Source: JBEGTT01 sp041179245
Lineage (GTDB): Bacteria > Pseudomonadota > Gammaproteobacteria > Burkholderiales > Rhodocyclaceae
Direction of reading: 5' to 3'
Length of the DNA stretch: 9,943 nt
Assembly (NCBI GenBank): GCA_041179245.1
Contig: JBEGTT010000087.1
Span: forward strand, 1 to 9,943
Shown in pieces: positions 6,889 to 9,943 of this stretch. The position numbers and the translations under genes are program-made. Each line of letters starts with the position of its first letter. The stretch's first letter is position 1. A model generated the notes under the pieces. That model did not search any database. It saw only the letters and a program-made list of their open reading frames with translations, and was not told where the DNA came from.

Positions 6889-7512
6889 ATGAAACTACTG
6901 TTTGATCTTTTTCCTGTCGTACTTTTTTTTATCAGCTTCAAATTTGCCGAAGGTGCCCCCCAACAGGCTGTGGATATTCTTGCCACACTGGGCATCGAAG
7001 CGCCGAGTGAAACCCAAGGGCCCATTTTGCTAGCTACCGTTGTGGTGATTTTAGCGACCATCGCTCAAATTGCCTGGACCTGGTGGCAGCACAAAAAAGT
7101 CGACAAAACCTTATGGATCAGCTTGGTGCTGGTTGTTGTTCTAGGGGGAATGACCCTGATATTGCGCGATGAAAGTTTCATTAAATGGAAACCGACCCTG
7201 CTCTACTGGGTGATGGGTTCCGGTTTACTCGGTGCGGTCTTGATTTTCAAAAAAAATCCTTTAGGTAGCCTGTTGGCTGAAAAACTAGAACTTCCTGCCC
7301 CCATCTGGCGAAAACTAAATTTCTTATGGAGTGGATTTTTCCTGGCCCTAGGCTTCGTTAACCTTTACGTTGCGAATAATTTCTCAACGGACAGCTGGGT
7401 TAATTTCAAATTATTCGGTGTAACTGGTCTGATTTTTCTGTTTGTTTTGCTGCAAGGTTTTTATCTAGCCCCCCACATGCCAAGCGAAGCAGACGATAGC
7501 AAGAACCCATAA
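6889..7512 (+). CDS. yciB: Septation protein A (YciB/IspZ family)
   Basis: Polytopic inner-membrane protein linked to cell division and envelope integrity; in Shigella and E. coli its relatives affect septation and interact with divisome and elongation proteins. It has 207 residues and begins MKLLFDLFPVVLFFISFKFAEG, the family hallmark. Hydrophobic segments lie at about 3-19, 44-66, 75-92, 101-121, 145-165 and 171-194. Family motifs include WKPTLLYWVMG and the span 5 sequence FLWSGFFLALGFVNLYVANN. There is no Shine-Dalgarno before the ATG; the start rests on the family N-terminus and the promoter just upstream. yciB next to yciI is a conserved pairing. Confidence 0.95.
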   Translation: MKLLFDLFPVVLFFISFKFAEGAPQQAVDILATLGIEAPSETQGPILLATVVVILATIAQIAWTWWQHKKVDKTLWISLVLVVVLGGMTLILRDESFIKWKPTLLYWVMGSGLLGAVLIFKKNPLGSLLAEKLELPAPIWRKLNFLWSGFFLALGFVNLYVANNFSTDSWVNFKLFGVTGLIFLFVLLQGFYLAPHMPSEADDSKNP

Positions 7513-7529
7513 AAGGACTCTAGAAAACC

Positions 7530-7832
7530 ATGTATTACGTTATCAACGCACAGGATCGAAGCGATTCTTTAAGCCAACGATTGGCTAGCAGGCCAGAGCA
7601 TTTGGCCAGACTGGAAACTTTACAGGCAGAAGGCCGTCTACTGCTTGCTGGCCCCTGCCCTGCGATTGATAGCAACGATCCGGGTACTGCTGGTTTTACC
7701 GGCAGTGTGATCGTGGCGGAATTTGCCTCACTCGGTGAAGCTCAGGCCTGGGCCAACGAAGACCCTTATCTGAAAGATGGGGTCTATGAGCATGTTTCCG
7801 TCAAACCCTTCAAAAAAGTCTTCCCTGCATGA
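7530..7832 (+). CDS. yciI: YciI family protein
   Basis: Small cytoplasmic protein of the YciI-like, ferredoxin-like dimeric alpha/beta-barrel fold, 100 residues; the enzymatic function of the family is not settled. The N-terminal strand MYYVINAQD leads to a helix with RPEHLARLETLQAEGRLLLAGP, carrying the family's conserved His (His24). Next come GFTGSVIVAEF and the helix with AQAWANEDPY, the conserved Asp-Pro region, and finally VYEHVSVKPFKKVF. An AAGGA (7513-7517) lies 12 bases before the ATG, somewhat far. It begins 17 bases after yciB and its stop overlaps the bolA start (ATGA). Confidence 0.93.
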   Translation: MYYVINAQDRSDSLSQRLASRPEHLARLETLQAEGRLLLAGPCPAIDSNDPGTAGFTGSVIVAEFASLGEAQAWANEDPYLKDGVYEHVSVKPFKKVFPA

Positions 7833-8074
7833 AAAATACACTAGAAATACTCGAAGAACGCCTCAACACCCTTAATCCAACAGAGCTTGAAATTATCGAT
7901 GAAAGCCACCTGCATGCAGGTCATAACAGCGTCGGCAATTACCGCATTTCCATCAATAGCCCCTTATTTGATGGCAAATCCACGCCTCAAGCGCACCGTC
8001 TAATTTACCAAGCGGTGGGGGATCTTCTGCCTGCCGCTATCCATTCTCTTAGCATCAATATTCGCCGTACTTAA
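7829..8074 (+). CDS. bolA: BolA family protein
   Basis: An 81-residue protein of the BolA family, which pairs with monothiol glutaredoxins to handle [2Fe-2S] clusters and, for E. coli BolA, also influences morphology genes. The family core is present: LEIIDESHLHAGH (about 20-32) with the conserved histidines, then YRISINSPLFDGKSTPQAHR and the closing helix and strand IHSLSINIRR. The usual RHR after the GKS motif reads AHR here, losing the first Arg; the His is kept. The start overlaps the yciI stop by 4 bases with no separate ribosome binding site, so coupled translation is likely. The HLHAGH form is closer to BolA than to IbaG. Confidence 0.92.
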   Translation: MKNTLEILEERLNTLNPTELEIIDESHLHAGHNSVGNYRISINSPLFDGKSTPQAHRLIYQAVGDLLPAAIHSLSINIRRT

Positions 8075-8101
8075 TTCCCGACAACTCTCACAGGAAATCG
8101 T

Positions 8102-8923
8102 ATGTCACGCCAAATAAAAGCCCTGAACAAAGTAGTGTCTGTCCTAGCTCTTTCTCTGCTATCCCTGACGGCTAGCGCTGCTGACAAGCAACACGCCGAC
8201 AAAGCTTTTGTCACCATCAACGGGCAACCCTTGATGATCTCCCAGCTAGAAAATCTCGTTCGCAACCAGGTTGCTCGTGGGGCTACCGACAGCGCCGAGT
8301 TGCGCAATGCGATGCAAAATCAAATGGTCAGTATCGAGCTGCTGGCACAAGAAGCCAAAAAGCGCGGCTTGGATAAAAAAGCAGAAGTTCAATCCCAGAT
8401 CAATTTGGTCAGCAAAGAAATTCTTCAACAAGCGCTTGTCGATGATTTTCTACGCTCGCAGCCGCTCAATGAAGCTGAGCTGAAGAATGAATACGATCGA
8501 ATCATGTCCCAAAATGCGGGACGACTTGAATACTCTGTTCGCCACATTTTGGTAGACACTGAGGAGGAAGCCAATAACATCATCAGGCGCTTGGCAAAAG
8601 GCGAAAAGTTTGCTGATCTATCCAAGCAATCCAAAGATACCAGCAACGCCAATAACGGCGGGGATCTGGGATGGCAAACCGGAGCCGGTCTAGTCCCATC
8701 TTTCACTATTGCCATGAGCAAACTGGCTAAAGGTCAAGTCACCAAAGAACCCATAAAAACTGAATTTGGATACCACGTCATTCAGGTTGATGATACCCGC
8801 CCCGTTCCCCTACCCTCTTTTGAGAAAGCGCGTGGCGATATCGAATCCTTCATTCTTCGCCAGAAAGTGAATAACTTTGTCCGCGAACTTCGTAGCAAAG
8901 CCAAGATTCAAGTGGCTCAGTAA
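8102..8923 (+). CDS. Periplasmic parvulin-type peptidyl-prolyl isomerase
   Basis: Exported folding factor (PpiC/SurA/PrsA type), 273 residues. A Sec signal peptide is clear: basic start MSRQIKALNK, hydrophobic core VVSVLALSLLSL, and cleavage after ASA (Ala26). Residues about 27-140 form a helical SurA-N-like chaperone region (FVTINGQPLMISQLENLVRN). One rotamase domain spans about 144-236, with YSVRHILVDTEEEAN, FADLSKQSKDTSNANNGGDL, GWQTGAGLVPSF and FGYHVIQVDD. A C-terminal helix (RQKVNNFVRELRSKAKIQV) completes the chaperone lobe. SurA itself has two rotamase domains, so this is a shorter relative. The ribosome binding site AGGA lies 6 bases before the ATG. It is the last gene of the yciB unit, 27 bases after bolA. 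Confidence 0.94.
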   Translation: MSRQIKALNKVVSVLALSLLSLTASAADKQHADKAFVTINGQPLMISQLENLVRNQVARGATDSAELRNAMQNQMVSIELLAQEAKKRGLDKKAEVQSQINLVSKEILQQALVDDFLRSQPLNEAELKNEYDRIMSQNAGRLEYSVRHILVDTEEEANNIIRRLAKGEKFADLSKQSKDTSNANNGGDLGWQTGAGLVPSFTIAMSKLAKGQVTKEPIKTEFGYHVIQVDDTRPVPLPSFEKARGDIESFILRQKVNNFVRELRSKAKIQVAQ

Positions 8924-8934
8924 CAAGACTCTTC

Positions 8935-8964
8935 TTGACCCTGCTTTTACCGGTCGCCTATAAT
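8935..8964 (+). promoter_or_regulatory. tRNA promoter
   Basis: TTGACC (5 of 6) and a perfect TATAAT (8959-8964) are 18 bases apart. The discriminator GCGCCCCCTCGCG is very GC-rich, as is typical of stringently controlled stable-RNA promoters. The start would fall at about 8971, 8 bases before the mature tRNA. Confidence 0.85.
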
Positions 8965-8978
8965 GCGCCCCCTCGCGT

Positions 8979-9055
8979 GGTGATGTAGCTCAGATGGTTA
9001 GAGCGGTGGATTCATAACCCACAGGTCGGCGGTTCGATCCCGCCCATCACCACCA
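8979..9055 (+). tRNA. tRNA-Met (anticodon CAT), elongator type
   Basis: A complete 77-base cloverleaf with encoded CCA. The acceptor stem GGTGATG/CATCACC is fully paired. The D arm GCTC/GAGC has GG in its loop; the anticodon is CAT at 9013-9015 in loop TTCATAA; the T arm is GGCGG/CCGCC with TTCGATC. The paired first base rules out the initiator. The E. coli tRNA-Ile2 determinants C4-G69 and C5-G68 are absent (here G4 and A5), which favours methionine over lysidine-modified isoleucine, though this is not decisive. The anticodon stem closes with an A31-C39 mismatch (9010 and 9018). Confidence 0.93.
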
Positions 9056-9074
9056 CAAAAAAAATCAAGCACTT

Positions 9075-9106
9075 AGCCCGACTCACAAGGTTGGGCTTTT
9101 TGTTTT
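9075..9106 (+). terminator. Intrinsic terminator after the tRNA
   Basis: AGCCCGA (9075-9081) pairs with TTGGGCT (9091-9097), 7 bp with one G-T pair and a 9-base loop, followed by a T-rich run with one G (ending at 9106). It closes a single-gene tRNA unit. Confidence 0.82.
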
Positions 9107-9118
9107 ACCGATTTATGC

Positions 9119-9133
9119 GGCCACCATGTGGCC
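9119..9133. repeat. Perfect short inverted repeat
   Basis: GGCCAC / CAT / GTGGCC is a perfect 6-bp palindrome with a 3-base spacer, 43 bases before the DUF2798 start. It could be a protein binding site or a minor hairpin. The following AATTTTG is too weak for a convincing terminator. Confidence 0.5.
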
Positions 9134-9176
9134 AATTTTGAAGTTTCAATAACCGGTAAAAAAACACATAGAAATC

Positions 9177-9404
9177 ATGAACCTCAAACCAAAGCACATT
9201 CAGCCAGTGATTATGGCTGGCATCATGGCCTTCTTAATGACAGGTTTTGTCACTTGGCTAAATTTGGGCTTTCCTGAGAATTACCTTGCACTATGGATGC
9301 GGGCGTTCTTCATGGCATGGCCCATTGCGACATGTGCGGCTTTCTTAGCCATTCCGGTATCGGTCAAACTAACCGGGAAGATTCTGAATTGGCTTGGGCA
9401 GTAA
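9177..9404 (+). CDS. DUF2798 family small membrane protein
   Basis: A 75-residue inner-membrane protein with two predicted spans: about residues 12-32 (IMAGIMAFLMTGFVTWLNLG) and 38-62 (ALWMRAFFMAWPIATCAAFL). The layout, with MTGFVTWLNLG and FFMAWPIA around a short FPENY loop and a C-terminal PVSVKLTGKIL, matches the DUF2798 family as I know it. The family has no assigned function. No Shine-Dalgarno is visible before the ATG (ACATAGAAATC). It stands alone between the tRNA terminator and a region without long reading frames; I see no terminator just after it. Confidence 0.82.
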   Translation: MNLKPKHIQPVIMAGIMAFLMTGFVTWLNLGFPENYLALWMRAFFMAWPIATCAAFLAIPVSVKLTGKILNWLGQ

Positions 9405-9528
9405 ATCGAACGACCTTGATAAAAATTACTAATCTAAATTTCAACTGACAAGCACGCACTGTCAAAACAGCTATACCTCGGCGTCGTTCAGCAACGCAGC
9501 TAGCACGGCGAGGCCCTGAAGCCTGAGG
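9405..9528. other. Non-coding stretch with a foldable element (9476-9528)
   Basis: No reading frame of note on either strand. The first 70 bases are AT-rich, with a weak inverted repeat TGACA (9446-9450) / TGTCA (9460-9464). From 9476 the DNA becomes GC-rich and foldable. CCTCGGCGT (9476-9484) pairs with ACGGCGAGG (9505-9513) apart from one central G-G. Inside is a nested hairpin CGTT/CAGC/AACG (9485-9496) and the self-complementary GCTAGC (9499-9504). AGGC (9511-9514) can alternatively pair with GCCT (9521-9524). It lies just past the stop of the minus-strand small frame. It might be a dispersed intergenic repeat or an RNA end structure; neither can be told from one copy. Confidence 0.55.
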
Positions 9529-9657
9529 TTAGGGTGTTGGATCAAATTCGCCAAATTTCGTTTGACACATCGCGTCATTTGTCAGCATCCTGAGGGCAAC
9601 AAAAAGCAGAATAATGCCGAGAAAAATAAAGGCTGCCCGATGAAGGCGCTGAGACAT
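9529..9657 (-). CDS. Possible 42-residue single-span membrane peptide, unrecognised
   Basis: A short frame from ATG 9657-9655 to TAA 9531-9529. It begins MSQRLHR (basic), continues AAFIFLGIILLFVALRML (one clear membrane span, about residues 8-25) and ends in a polar tail, NDAMCQTKFGEFDPTP, with one Cys. By the positive-inside rule the tail would face the periplasm. A TGA directly precedes the ATG in frame, so the start cannot be further upstream. There is no Shine-Dalgarno, which lowers confidence, although several sure genes here also lack one. It lies 93 bases after the chemoreceptor gene on the same strand and could be cotranscribed. I do not recognise a family. The protein-like pattern of charge, span and polar tail is the only support. 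Confidence 0.45.
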   Translation of the reverse strand: MSQRLHRAAFIFLGIILLFVALRMLTNDAMCQTKFGEFDPTP

Positions 9658-9750
9658 TCAAGGATGTGCTAGATATTGGCTGAATAGAAATTGCGGAAAT
9701 TCCGAGGAATAGTCTTTTTCTGGCTGCTTGCAGTTTTATAACCTTTCACC
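9658..9750. other. Gap between chemoreceptor gene and small frame
   Basis: No reading frame worth calling. It contains the perfect palindrome CGGAA/A/TTCCG (9694-9704) and a small CTGC/TT/GCAG hairpin followed on the plus strand by TTTTAT. Neither is strong enough to name, and I see no clear minus-strand promoter for the 42-residue frame. Confidence 0.4.
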
Positions 9751-9943
9751 CTAAAGCCTAAAACGTGCGACATGGGATCTCAACTCATTCGCTAACCCCT
9801 GCATATGGCCCGCTGAATTTGACACTTCTTCAACGGCGACGCTGTTTTCTTCGGTCATTTGGGCAATCCGTTCAATGTTGCCGGCAATTTGCTGGCTGGC
9901 AGCACTTTGCTCGCGTAAAGCACCGGAAATTTCTTCAACCGCA
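9751..9943 (-). CDS. Methyl-accepting chemotaxis protein, C-terminal end only
   Basis: The last 64 codons (63 residues plus TAG) of a chemoreceptor; the rest lies beyond the right edge. The sequence AVEEISGALREQSAASQQIA, followed by NIERIAQMTEENSVAVEEVS and then SAGHMQGLANEL, is the standard C-terminal return helix of the MCP signalling hairpin and its adaptation region. It ends RSHVARFRL. There is no CheR/CheB-binding pentapeptide (NWETF type), as is common in this class. The sensory domain, and so the ligand, is not visible. Confidence 0.92.
   Translation of the reverse strand, partial: AVEEISGALREQSAASQQIAGNIERIAQMTEENSVAVEEVSNSAGHMQGLANELRSHVARFRL

Noticed and set aside
8979..9055. tRNA-Ile2 (lysidine-modified CAT)
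   Set aside because: The acceptor stem lacks the C4-G69 and C5-G68 pairs known as Ile2 determinants in E. coli; kept as a minor alternative only.
9524..9540. GTTAGGG resembling an integron attC core site beside the foldable element
   Set aside because: It fails the GTTRRRY rule at its last base, no RYYYAAC partner is found at the other end of the structure, and no integrase or cassette array is present.

Overview
The window is a chromosomal segment from what looks like a betaproteobacterium of moderate GC, most plausibly in or near Neisseriales. That placement is inferred from protein style (the LapB N-terminus, chorismate synthase and IHF-beta sequences) and from the run septation protein A / YciI / BolA / parvulin; no 16S rRNA is present to fix it. 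Nothing points to a phage, plasmid, insertion sequence, CRISPR array or defence island. It is mostly housekeeping DNA, with a less ordinary right-hand end.

Left third, minus strand (1-2985): rpsA (ribosomal protein S1), ihfB (IHF beta subunit), lapA and lapB (control of LPS synthesis; lapB runs off the left edge). This is the classic rpsA-ihfB-lapA-lapB order, but a near-perfect intrinsic terminator lies between ihfB and lapA. The rpsA control region (2986-3293) carries a good sigma70-type promoter with a GC-rich discriminator and A-tracts upstream. An IHF-like site overlaps its -35 box, and there is a short hairpin in the leader.

Middle, plus strand (3294-8923): aroC (chorismate synthase) is divergent from rpsA. 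It is followed by a small DUF465/YdcH protein with a strong ribosome binding site and a textbook terminator. Next come an HcaT-like MFS transporter and an M48-family metalloprotease lipoprotein, 8 bases apart. A new promoter then precedes yciB (septation protein A), yciI, bolA (ATGA overlap with yciI) and a secreted parvulin-type prolyl isomerase. The last four look like one transcription unit.

Right end (8924-9943): a tRNA with anticodon CAT has its own strong promoter and terminator. It is followed by a DUF2798 two-helix membrane protein. About 350 bases without any long reading frame follow; they hold a strongly foldable element and, on the minus strand, a 42-codon frame for a single-span membrane peptide not matched to any family I know. 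The C-terminal end of a methyl-accepting chemotaxis protein (minus strand) enters at the right edge.

Main points for a second look: the unrecognised small membrane protein and adjoining structured DNA (9476-9657), the possible IHF feedback site in front of the operon that encodes IHF-beta, and the terminator that splits ihfB from lapAB.
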